A stretch of DNA of 64,000 nt from NCBI GenBank assembly GCA_964035575.1, contig OZ037868.1, positions 124,001 through 188,000 on the forward strand, given 5' to 3'. Both the position numbers and the translations under genes were made by a program. This document shows positions 19,647-28,791 of the stretch, piece by piece. The notes beneath the pieces were generated by a model, which made no database searches, was not told where the DNA came from, and worked only from the letters and a program-made list of their open reading frames with translations. Source of the stretch: Rhynchopus sp. YZ270_cl-10 (lineage: Eukaryota > Euglenozoa > Diplonemea > Diplonemida > Diplonemidae). The first letter of the stretch is position 1. Every line of letters begins with the position of its first letter.

Positions 19647-21166
19647 TCACCCACCAACCCGCACGCTTTGACTGTATTGTTCGATCATGTCGAGCTCGGT
19701 GCCGTCGAAGGGCATCCCGTCTTGCTTGTAGAGGTTCGTGCTCCATCGTAGGGGCTTCTTCTCAAAGGCATGCTTCCACGAGCGTGTGGGGTACTGTGAT
19801 AGGAGTGATACGTGTGAGGAGGTGTAAGGGGGTGTGAAGTAAATATTAGAGGAAAAAAAAGGCTGATGCAAGGTGGTCGTGATCAGTTGCTTAGGGGGAG
19901 AAGCGTTGTGTGCTGTGTGTGAGAAATCGTTTTTGTTTGTAAGACGGTGGAATTTTAAAAGTGTATCAATGATGTGCAACACAACTTCGCGATGTTCGCG
20001 GGTGAATAACGGTCCCGAGCCAGCACAAAGCATCATTTCATCAGATTGAATTAACAGAATAGGATCAATAAAAGGAGCTATGAGATACATACCACTGTCT
20101 GCGACTTCCCGTCCACCAGGCCCCAGACGAGCGCGCCAAACCCAACCTCTGCGAGTATGGGAAGGTTTCCTTTGATAGTCGAGTTTGCGGAGCGGTCTAG
20201 GTACCCTGTGCAGATGACGGGGCGCTTGAGGCGCTTGAGGACGCGGAGCTGGCGGTGGTATTCATCAGTGGGTGCGTCGTTGGAATGGAATGTGATGACG
20301 TCTGAGTTGCGCACAATGGTGTCTGCGAACCTGCCGCTCCACGTCGTGCGTACGTTGTCCTCTGGGTCCATGCCACCCCACAGCGCTGCCGTGATCGGCT
20401 GCGACGGTGCCACGGCACGCACCCACCGGAACACCTTCCCCAACAGCTCATGCGTGAGCACGCTCTTCTCCTCCTGCGAGAACGGCGGGTACAGATTTGC
20501 AAACCGCTCCTTCACAAACTCATAGTCCACCGCACTCCCAGGCTCGTTGTACACATCCCACATAGCAACCCGGTCGTCGCTGTGAAAGCGCGACACTACA
20601 CCTTGGACGTACTCCTTCAGCTTCGGCCACTGCGCCTTGTCCTTCAGCTGCTCATAGTTGGGCGACTGCAACCAGCCGGAGTTGTGGACGTGGAGGAGCG
20701 GTTCTGGTTGGAGGCCGAGGCGAGCGTCGCCACGCCACGTTGCGTCGAGGAGAACGAAGACGACACGGATGCCGTGCACCTGGGCGATGGCGAGGAATTC
20801 ATCGAGGCGGCTGAGGAAGTGATTCGGGCTGCGTTCGTAGAGAAGGTTGTGCAGAGTGACGCGCACACAGTTCATGCCGGCCTGCGACGCCCAGAGCAGC
20901 TCTGTGTTGATACGCTTCGGGTCCCACGTCTGTTCCTGGAACATCTCCAGCTGGTTGCTCGCCGTCGACGGCACAAAATTCGCCCCAACCAACCACCCCA
21001 CCCGCCCATGCCACTCTCTCGACCGCTGTATTGACCACAACCTATCCACAGCGAGGTCGTCGTCGTTGTAATGCTGTCTCCCCAACAACTCATGCACTGT
21101 CAACAAGCAGATCGCAACACAGGCAAAACTTCGCACTGAAACCAGCCCCCTCAGTGAAGACCCCAT
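19647..21166 (-). CDS. Secreted GH5-type (cellulase-family) glycoside hydrolase, two exons
   Basis: Exon 1 is 20093-21166 and exon 2 is 19647-19793, joined by a phase-0 intron; 406 residues. The start MGSSLRGLVSVRSF with ACVAICLLTVHELLG is a signal peptide. The barrel features are GANFVPSTASNQLEMFQ, WASQAGMNCVRVTLH, GIRVVFVLLDATW and AMWDVYNEPGS, whose NEP Glu is the expected acid/base. Near the end come ICTGYLDR and GALVWGLVDGKSQT, then across the intron YPTRSWKH and LYKQDGMPFDGTE, which match the C-terminal part of this family. In relatives I recall, the equivalent of ICTGYLDR reads CTEYMAR, the Glu being the nucleophile; here it is Gly (codon GGG). The protein may therefore be a binding pseudoenzyme. 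The substrate is unknown. Confidence 0.75.
19794..20092 (-). other. Spliceosomal intron of the GH5-type gene
   Basis: The donor GTATGT directly follows codons for SQTV, and the acceptor ATCACAG directly precedes YPTRSW. Removing 299 nt keeps the frame and restores the family's usual GKTQT-YPW.SW continuity. The GTATGT donor also occurs in the hAT transposase gene of this window. Confidence 0.85.
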
Positions 21167-22368
21167 ACAAGGTAAAGGTAGAGATGTTGCGTCCAGAAGA
21201 GTTCAGAAGAGAAGGCAATGTGGTGTATTGTGTAAAACCCTGTGTGTGTGTATGATATAACGAAGGCTAGCAGTATGATGGAGCCTCTGTACGCAGGCTG
21301 TCATAAATACATCGATTCGCGGGCTTCTCACTGAGAATGGCTTTCGATGCAAGGAAGGGGTGTCAAAAGAAGGGTTCCAGGTCACCTGAAAAAATCGCCA
21401 AAAAAAAAATCGCCGCAAGAATGAGGAGGAAAGAGGGGGGTGATTTATGTTGTTTGGTCAGTATGCAGGGTGGGGGGGAGTCGGGGTGGGGGGGTGGTGT
21501 TAATAGTGGTGGAGGTGTGAGTGGGCGTTGGTAATGCATGTGCCATTAAAAATAGTAAAAATATTTTATTTTTCCTTCCTTCAAAACTACACACACAACG
21601 CTTTTTTGGTTTTTGGGAGACACACAAGGTGCCAGGTTCTATGATAAGCACGGAACCACCCTGCACCTGTTTGTCATATTGTTTCCCGTGCAATACATGG
21701 AGAAACGTTTCGCACTCGAAACAAGGGAAAGCTTTTTGATAAAAATTAGCGAAATACAAAAACCAGCGCGTGTGGAAGAAAAAAGGAGAGGAAAATATTT
21801 TTTCTGATTCAAAGTGGTGTTTACGTTTTGGGTACGGGGCGGAGAATAAAATCTGTTCGATAAAAGAAACGCGAGCTTATTGTTTTATCTTGTTCAGTAA
21901 AATAGTAAAATCTCTCTGTTCGTCTTTATTTTCCACGTCATATATTTTCCCACGATGTCACAAAAGAAACAAACCGCTTTGCCGGAAGCACAGAAATGAG
22001 GTGAGTGTGCACAAAGGGGTTAAAAAAAGTGGTAAAAAAAAAAAGGGAAAAAAGGTTGGTGTTCTCTCTGTTTAGCTCTGGTCATGTATTTTTTTTTTTC
22101 CTCGCAAAAAGCATTTTCGTTTGCTGTACAAAAGATTATAAGAACAAGCTGATTGCTTATCACTTTCAAAAGGGTCATTTGTTATTATGAAACACAACAT
22201 TTTTTTTTGTTGAAAAAAGGTACACCACCGCCACCTCCACCGTCACCTCGTTTTAATTTTTATTTTTGCAGTTTTCAGCTATCATCTCGACACCATAATC
22301 TCACATCCCCCCTTTCACAATCCACGCTAAATCATATTTTTTTTTAAAACATCTCTCCACTTAATTTG
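21167..22368. other. Intergenic DNA between the GH5-type gene and prolidase
   Basis: AT-rich, with G-rich and poly-A patches. No open frame has protein-like composition and I see no repeat family member here. Confidence 0.5.
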
Positions 22369-23865
22369 CTATTTGTTTGTATGCACCCTGTAGTCACCGA
22401 CCCATTTTTCTCCAGCGATGACAGCTTCGATTTCTGCGACGGTACGGGGAACGTTTGTGAGGACACGGCAGCCGGTCTCTGTCACGACAATGTTATCCTC
22501 GATACGCACCCCTCCGACGTGCAGGAACTGCTTCAGGAGCGGCTCGTTCACGTACGAGAGAAGCTTCGGGCTTGCGTACAGCTTTTCGATCAGCCAGTCG
22601 TTGAAGTACATCCCGGGCTCCACCGTGAACACCATGCCCACCTGGCAGGCCCTCGCAAAGCGGAGGTTCTGGTTAATCGGGTAGGGCTTTACGTCTGCAA
22701 GAATCGATTTTCCTTGACCCGGCTCGTAACCACCTACATCATGCACATCCAACCCCATCTGGTGCCCCAGCCCTGTAGGCATGAAGATCCCCATAAGGTC
22801 TTCAGCCAGCATCTCCTCAATATCCCCTTTGAAAAGCCCTGCGGCGGTCATCTCCTCCAGCAGCACTCTGTGCGCTAGGCGGTGGAGGGTGGTGTTGTTC
22901 ACCCCGGGGAGAATGGCGTTTTCGACTGCGAGGACGGCTTTCCACACTGCATTGTAGACGATGGTCTGTTCTGCATCGAATTTCCCTCCAATCGGGAAGG
23001 TGCAGGTAATGTCTGCGGTATAGCCGTGGTATTCGGCTCCCATGTCGTGGAGTTTGAGGTCACCCTCTTTGACGGTATGTTCGTTGGGTTCCCCTGGGTG
23101 TCCGTAGTGGAGGGTGGCATTGCGTGGCCCTGCAGGGCAGATGCATGAATAGCCCACCCGAGGACAGCCCCTTAGAAAGGACTGGTATTTGAACTCCGCC
23201 TCGCTGTGGTACTCCATCTTCCGGTCCGCGCGTTGTGCCTCCCTCATGGTGATGATGTGCGCTTCGCTCGAAACGTCATTTGTAAACTGCAGAATCTTCA
23301 GCTCCATTTCATCCTTAATGACACGAAGCTCTGCAAGGTGGCTGTAGAGGTCTTTACTTTTGTGTGTCGTGAATTTTTCGATGCCTTCGAATGTGTTTTC
23401 AACGGGGTGTGCTCCAGAGTCGTGGTTTACCCCTTCTGGGACAATCAGGGTGTCGGTGACTGAGGAGAGCGTCTCGGCAATTTCATCAGAGTAGAAAACT
23501 TCGTCTACCTCGTAGGTGTCGCGGAACCATTCAGGCTTCTTGATTGGGCCGTACCATTGTGCATAGTTATCAGGCAGGCGTGGGATGAAGAGGTACGAGG
23601 TGCCCTTCGCCACATCCACTGCACCGAAGAGGTTCACCTCCTTCGCGCCAAAGAGCCACTGAAAGTTGCTCTCCTGCTTAAAATCCCACGTCGTGTCTGT
23701 ATCATAAATCGCCTGCTCCACCCCTCCCTTCAAAAACACACACCCCTTAGGGTGCACTGCACGCAATGACGCAAGAAGCTTGTTGCGGTGGTCCTTATGC
23801 ATCGAATAAGGGATTGACAGAGTACCCTCCCCGCGGGTAAAGAAAGACTTCCCGACACGCGCCAT
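22369..23865 (-). CDS. PEPD: Xaa-Pro dipeptidase (prolidase), peptidase family M24B
   Basis: 498 residues, close in length to human PEPD (493). It cleaves Xaa-Pro dipeptides in the cytosol using two metal ions. The N-terminal creatinase-like domain (FKQESNFQWLFG, LFIPRLP) precedes the pita-bread catalytic domain. Metal ligands are visible: Asp in HDMGAEYHGYTADIT (both Asp), His in GLGHQMGLDVHDVGG, Glu in TVEPGMYF and Glu in GGVRIEDN. The start at 23865 (MARVGKSFFTRGEG) aligns with the human start; 29 in-frame codons upstream are UTR. A pyrimidine tract TATTTTTTCCCAACAG ends 9 nt before the ATG. No break or missing residue is seen. Confidence 0.93.
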   Translation of the reverse strand: MARVGKSFFTRGEGTLSIPYSMHKDHRNKLLASLRAVHPKGCVFLKGGVEQAIYDTDTTWDFKQESNFQWLFGAKEVNLFGAVDVAKGTSYLFIPRLPDNYAQWYGPIKKPEWFRDTYEVDEVFYSDEIAETLSSVTDTLIVPEGVNHDSGAHPVENTFEGIEKFTTHKSKDLYSHLAELRVIKDEMELKILQFTNDVSSEAHIITMREAQRADRKMEYHSEAEFKYQSFLRGCPRVGYSCICPAGPRNATLHYGHPGEPNEHTVKEGDLKLHDMGAEYHGYTADITCTFPIGGKFDAEQTIVYNAVWKAVLAVENAILPGVNNTTLHRLAHRVLLEEMTAAGLFKGDIEEMLAEDLMGIFMPTGLGHQMGLDVHDVGGYEPGQGKSILADVKPYPINQNLRFARACQVGMVFTVEPGMYFNDWLIEKLYASPKLLSYVNEPLLKQFLHVGGVRIEDNIVVTETGCRVLTNVPRTVAEIEAVIAGEKWVGDYRVHTNK

Positions 23866-23874
23866 TTTTTCTTT

Positions 23875-23892
23875 CTGTTGGGAAAAAATACG
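23875..23892 (-). promoter_or_regulatory. 3' splice-site-like tract just before the PEPD start codon
   Basis: On the minus strand TATTTTTTCCCAACAG is followed by nine nucleotides and then the ATG. This is a textbook acceptor, usable either for a 5'-UTR intron or for spliced-leader addition. Comparable tracts precede the ankyrin genes, the beta-propeller gene and the 58.7-kb gene. Confidence 0.5.
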
Positions 23893-23969
23893 ATGAGGGA
23901 AGAGGTGCCGGGAGGGAGGAAAAGAATGGGGAGGGGGACGATTTCTCTTCAATATTCATGGGGGGGGTT

Positions 23970-26138
23970 TCATTGGTTCTCTCTGTCCTCCTCCCACACA
24001 CCACTGCAGAAGTAGTCTTCCACCGCCGTCTTCCCCCACAGAGCGCAGGCCTCCTTACAAAACGCAGCGTCACCTCTCAGCCGGGTGCTTGCGTGCAGAG
24101 CCGCTCTGTGGTCCTGGCGGAGGGCAGAACGCACCACCTCTATATCGTCCCTGAAGACGAAGGGTGCCACCCTGAGGACGTTCCCACAGCGCGCAACCGC
24201 CTCAAGCATGAACTCCCTGTCTGGGACGTACGAATCCCTCCGGAAGGTACTGCAGGGCTTGTCAGCAGCGTAGGCCTCCAAGCAGGTGTCACGTTGTGTG
24301 TACAGCAGAGTACGCGAATATCTGTCAAGGGGCAACGCAGTGCGCACCGCAGCACGCTGCACCTCTACGCTATTCTGTTCTGTGCTCTTAAAAACCAACT
24401 TCGGACTGTCACACCGACGAAGCCTGCACAACGCCACCGCGAGCAGGCTTCCCCGCAGAGCACAGTCAAAATCCACTATGGTATCACCCTCCACGCGAAC
24501 AATCCTCTCTGCAAAGGCAGCATCGCAACGGAGGGCCATTGAAGCAAATGCGATGGGCGTTCTCCAGGTGTGGTCCATGGTAAACAATTTGCACGCTGAG
24601 GCAACGACGTCTGCGTCCGCTTGGAGTGAGGCTGCAGCATACTGAAGGGCAATACCGTTGCGTGAAATGGCGGCATCAACGATACACCGTGTTGCCGCAT
24701 GCTCTGGGACGTCCTTTAGACACAACGGATCGGAACACACTGCCTTCAAAACGATGTCTTCCGTCCGCATCGCAGACTTCACATAGCGTAACCCCCCTGA
24801 AGTGACTGCCGCCTCAACTACCTCCTCGTCATCACACAGCCCTACTGCATACTCGAGACACCGTCCAGCTACTCTGACACATCGCAACACAAAGTCTTTG
24901 TCGCCCCTCAACTGCTCTGAGATGTGTTGAAACACCCGCCCCCGGCTGTTCTCCACTGCGCGCTCCAGAAGGGTTGTGTCGCTCCAATTGGCCACCACAG
25001 CGTCGTTCCCTAGACATCCCTTTAATGAAGCTAGGATGGTTTCTGTGTTAGGGCTGTTGACAAACCAATAGTGGCTTGGGTTGTATTGCACCGCAAGGAG
25101 GGCGGCCTCTTGGTAGTACGGTGCGGCAGTGGGCACTGCAGTGAAATTTCCCCCTAATGGAATGCTTTGCAACGTAAAGTCGGCATCATTATAAAGCCAA
25201 TCCGGGATACTGCTAGCGACAAGAGAGTTGTGGCGAAGGGCAAGCAGAGCACATCCCGGATCGCACATCACAGCAGGCCCCATATAAGAATACGCAAGCG
25301 GCTGCAAAGGAAGCAACGCCTCCGCAAAGACGACACAGTTTTTGAGGCTGCTGTCAACGTATTTCAGATGTTCTGGAGAAAACCGTTCCCCGGCGACCCA
25401 TACTGCCTTCAAAATGAGGGACGCATCCCCGGAAAATAAAGGAAAAAACTGAAGCGATTCGAAAGAAGACATCACCGCAACCTCCGCAAGACGGCGTTCA
25501 CTTCTTAATGCACCATCAACGCTCGATGCGAGCCTACTGTCAATCACCACGGCCTCCATCATGAAAGATAAATTACAGCGTTGTGCATTAGACAGCGTGC
25601 CTGCTTGCCTGAGGGAACACAACTGGAGTGTGCGGTCTTCTTGGATCTCTTTGCTAAAGTACTGCAGACCGCCCAGAAAGGGGACCAACCGCATGGCAAA
25701 GTCGTAGCTCTCTTTCAGTGTATCATCAAGAAAACTGCAGTTCTGTATCTTGGCGAGACACACTGCGAATGCGATGTCATGATCTAGCTGAAGGGCTTCG
25801 TCTGCACAGAGGTAATCACTCGCGGCATTGAGGACAGCAGCCTTCACACAGCGTTTGACCCTGCGGATGTACGGCGGGATGCTGCAGTCCCCGAGAGAGG
25901 TGCCCTTCAGGATCTTTTCGTAATGTACGGAGTCGTCCAGCACAACGTCCACAACACTCCCGGACTGCAGCCCCGCAACGTCCTCCAGCCCCGCTCCGTC
26001 CACCTCCAACACCACACCCCCTGCCTCATAGCTAAAGACACCCTCTGCCATCCCCACAAGGCGTGCCAAGGTCATGTCCTCTGACAGTTCGACCACCTTG
26101 CTGGCCCCAGTGAGCGTGTCCAGTAGCTGCACCTCCAT
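23970..26138 (-). CDS. Ubiquitin-like domain plus DUF4116-type helical repeat protein
   Basis: 722 residues, intact. Residues 1-70 (MEVQLLDTLTGASKVVEL..MTLARLVGMAEGVF..GSVVDVVL) have a ubiquitin-like strand-helix-strand pattern like the neighbouring ankyrin proteins. The rest is a long array of about 45-50-residue helical units of the DUF4116 type, such as DKDFVLRCVRVAGRCLEYAV, DEEVVEAAVTSGGLRYV, DADVVASACKL and DREFMLEAVARCGNVLRV, with the usual D..(F/V)V..A(V/L)..G..L.(Y/F)A spacing. DUF4116 has no firmly known function; a binding scaffold is likely. The start codon is 88 bp from the edge of the hAT insertion, so the transposons sit in its 5' region. Confidence 0.8.
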   Translation of the reverse strand: MEVQLLDTLTGASKVVELSEDMTLARLVGMAEGVFSYEAGGVVLEVDGAGLEDVAGLQSGSVVDVVLDDSVHYEKILKGTSLGDCSIPPYIRRVKRCVKAAVLNAASDYLCADEALQLDHDIAFAVCLAKIQNCSFLDDTLKESYDFAMRLVPFLGGLQYFSKEIQEDRTLQLCSLRQAGTLSNAQRCNLSFMMEAVVIDSRLASSVDGALRSERRLAEVAVMSSFESLQFFPLFSGDASLILKAVWVAGERFSPEHLKYVDSSLKNCVVFAEALLPLQPLAYSYMGPAVMCDPGCALLALRHNSLVASSIPDWLYNDADFTLQSIPLGGNFTAVPTAAPYYQEAALLAVQYNPSHYWFVNSPNTETILASLKGCLGNDAVVANWSDTTLLERAVENSRGRVFQHISEQLRGDKDFVLRCVRVAGRCLEYAVGLCDDEEVVEAAVTSGGLRYVKSAMRTEDIVLKAVCSDPLCLKDVPEHAATRCIVDAAISRNGIALQYAAASLQADADVVASACKLFTMDHTWRTPIAFASMALRCDAAFAERIVRVEGDTIVDFDCALRGSLLAVALCRLRRCDSPKLVFKSTEQNSVEVQRAAVRTALPLDRYSRTLLYTQRDTCLEAYAADKPCSTFRRDSYVPDREFMLEAVARCGNVLRVAPFVFRDDIEVVRSALRQDHRAALHASTRLRGDAAFCKEACALWGKTAVEDYFCSGVWEEDRENQ

Positions 26139-26226
26139 TGAAAACCCTAGGTAGAATTAGTGTACGGCTTTGTGAGGAGTGTATTTTGGAGGGGGGAGGG
26201 TGATTCCGAAAGTGGGCACCTTGGGG

Positions 26227-26234
26227 GTTAGGAG
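26227..26234. repeat. 8-bp target duplication GTTAGGAG, left
   Basis: The same eight bases occur at 28784-28791 between the two transposons and at 31341-31348 after the second. Eight bases is the size made by hAT transposases. Confidence 0.9.
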
Positions 26235-28783
26235 TAGGCCTCCCCAAAATCGTCTACCCCAAAAATAAAAGACATAAAAGACATAAAAGACGTATAAAAG
26301 ACATAAAAGACATATAAAAGACGTAAAAGACATATAAAAGACCATGGTGGTATACATGCACTCGTAGAGGTTACTGGCTGGAGGGGAACAGTGGAGAAGG
26401 GTACAAATGGGTTTTTCTGACGTTTTTGATATTTTTGCTTCTGATCTTGATTTTTTGGTTTTTTTTTTTCCCTTGTAGAGAGGGTAAACAGTGGCTATTT
26501 TTGCCTGCTCTTTATCTTGTCATGCAAACACGTGCTTACAGCACTCATCTTGTGCAAACGCTGGATATCCAGGCACTCGCGGCCGTCACTGATTCTTCCC
26601 ATCATGGAGAAGAACCTCTCCTGGTTGGCCGAGTGCGGAACTATGCGACAGTATTTCACTCCCAGCGCTGGAAGTGACGTGCCTCTCATCAGCTTAGCTG
26701 CAATTCTCCACCAATCTTCAGGCTGTCGTGAGGAAAATAGAAGGAAGTGTTTATTTTTGATCACATACGTTCTTCTGTTTGGCATTAGCCCACATGCTGG
26801 TGCTCTGGTACTTGCCCTCTTTGGTCATGAAGTCGACCAGCTCCTGCTCCGCTTGCTCTCCCCCAAGGGTCTTCACTGCTTTCTCAGCTTTGTTCAGGTA
26901 CTCAGCAGGGTCGAAGAGTTTCAAGAAGGGGGTCAGCAACGACGGTTCTTTCACTTCTTGTTCGATGTAGAGGCTGGGGTGGAGAATCATGGCGGTCAGG
27001 CAGACGGGGCAGTTCTCGTAGCGGGTTTTGCGTTTGTCAAGTGACTCTACTACCGTGTCGAACTTCTCTTGCAACGTGGGGGGCACCGTCAGTGTGTTGA
27101 AGTACTTCTTCATCTCCCACCAGCACGGAATCACCTGTCCCAGCCTTGCCTCATCGCCCTCTAGCATCAGGATTAGCGCATTCACAGGCTTCAACAGTTT
27201 TAGGGTAAAATGGAATTCCTGGAAGAACCCCATGTCGTCGAAAAGCCTCGTGATTTGAGGATATTGCCTCTTGAGGGATGCCTCCTCGGGGTCGTCGTTG
27301 ATGGCGCGCAACACCTCGATGTTCCCTGCAATGTCCTCGAACGCGGTGCAGGTCGTCAACCAGCGGACATCCATGGGTGCATGGGGAAGTCCCTTGTTGG
27401 TGGAGTTCAACTCCACTTGTTTCTTCAGGTACGTTTTACGAAATGATTCCGTATTCCTGATAGCGGAGATCATTGCGTGTACCCACTCCGACACGTGTGT
27501 AAAGGGCATCTTTACAGGCTTTTTGTTCTTCTGCCTGAACCCGATTGTGTCGTTTAAAAAACGATTGGCACAATGACACACGCACAAAATACACACAATC
27601 CCGTTCGCCTCGGCCCACTGTTTCGCTGCTGACCACACATTCGAGCCCCCATCAACCACCACAGCCACCCATTTGACCCCTGTCCTCTCCGACCCTACTT
27701 TCTGGAAGTATGTAAGCAGGATGGCGGCGGTGAAGCTCTTCTCCTCCATTGTCGCCGTCTCAAGGTTGAGGCGCCACGGAGCTGTTGCGGTAAACGAGAT
27801 CACATGGTCTTTGTTGTGCCGTGACAACCAAGCATCGGCGTGGAGGACGACGTATTCCTCCTTTTCGAGCTGCTGAATGAATGAGGGGGGTGACTTCTTC
27901 GTCGTACACGGCATTCAGCAACGAGTCTCGCAACATGTCATCGGTCGCAATGTGTCTCACCGTCCCCCGCAATTCACGGACAAAATCTTTAAAAAAAGGG
28001 TTGCGGGTTTGGCTGAACGGAATATTTCCGGAGAACCACCAGCGCGCTTGCGCCATGTCGATGCGCGTCTGCTGTGTGGCGGTTGTTGCAGGAGAGACGT
28101 GAAGCAACGACTGACGCTGTCTTTTGGGAAGAGGAGGAGGAGCGGGAACTAAATCGGAGGTCTGAGTTCTTGGGGGTTCTGTGAGGTTGGATGAAGGCAG
28201 CACTGGCTCATCCGCATCGATCACGGTAGGTGGTGCTGGTGGTTCTTCCCCTGGCACTGGGTTGGCAGCTGTGACTTCGTTCCCCTGCGCTGGAGCAGCT
28301 TCCTCGTCGTCGTCGTCGTCCTCTGCGTCGGCTTCATCCCTCTTCCTCTTCCTCTTCCTCTTCCTCTTCCTCTCCAGTGCCGCAAGCTCGTCCTTCGCTC
28401 TCTTCTTCTGCGCGTCCGTAGCTTGCTCGCAATGCAAAATGTGACCTTTCCTGCGTTCAGCGTTTGAAGATTTACCCATAGTGTCTCCGCACTCGCACTC
28501 TAGCTTCCCCGAGACAATCTTCAACAGATCCCCAGTCCAACATTTTGCCTTCGGCATCTTTTTTTCTTTTTTTTATTTAATGTTCCTCAATAAACCTTCT
28601 GTGGTGTGAAATGAAGTGTGGGGTTGGGGTTGGGGTTAGGGTGGTGTTCTGCAGCTTACGTCAAAACAATGTCTTTTATGTCTTTTATGTCTTTTATCCC
28701 CAAAAACCCAGATTTTAAAAGACATTAAAAGACGTAAAAGACGTAAAAGACGTCTTTTATATAAAAGACGTTGGGGAGGCCTA
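26235..28783 (-). mobile_element. hAT DNA transposon, complete copy 1 (2549 bp)
   Basis: The perfect 13-bp terminal inverted repeats start TAGGCCTCCCCAA. Next to each end lie many copies of the subterminal motif AAAAGACRT in both orientations (about 26255-26342 and 28668-28770), the arrangement hAT transposases bind. The element carries one transposase gene with short introns and is flanked by GTTAGGAG. It appears the same as copy 2 throughout. It belongs to the BED-finger/DUF659/hATC group by domain content. No break is seen if two short introns are accepted, so it may still be active. Confidence 0.92.
26495..28557 (-). CDS. hAT transposase, copy 1, three exons
   Basis: Proposed exons 27910-28557, 26769-27872 and 26495-26722 give 659 residues. 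Exon 1 has a BED-type finger region (ECECGDTMGKSSNAERRKGHILHC) and a Lys/Arg run before an acidic stretch. Exon 2 holds the DUF659/RNase H-like part (VVLHADAWLSRHN, AVVVDGGSNVWSAAKQW, CVCHCANRFLND). Exon 3 is the hATC dimerisation domain (SANQERFFSMMGRISDGREC). Intron 2 (26723-26768, 46 nt, GTATGT..ACAG) is clear. Intron 1 (27873-27909, 37 nt, GTGTAC..TTCAG) is less certain; otherwise a frame change lies in the C6 run there. All exons are phase 0 with lengths divisible by three. Confidence 0.82.
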
Positions 28784-28791
28784 GTTAGGAG
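28784..28791. repeat. GTTAGGAG shared by the two hAT copies
   Basis: A single 8-bp target duplication separates the right end of copy 1 from the left end of copy 2, with no extra base. Confidence 0.9.

Noticed and set aside
27881-28444. Plus-strand frames inside the hAT element (and the same in copy 2)
   Set aside because: Shadows of transposase exon 1, including a Ser/Phe run opposite the Lys/Arg and Asp codons.
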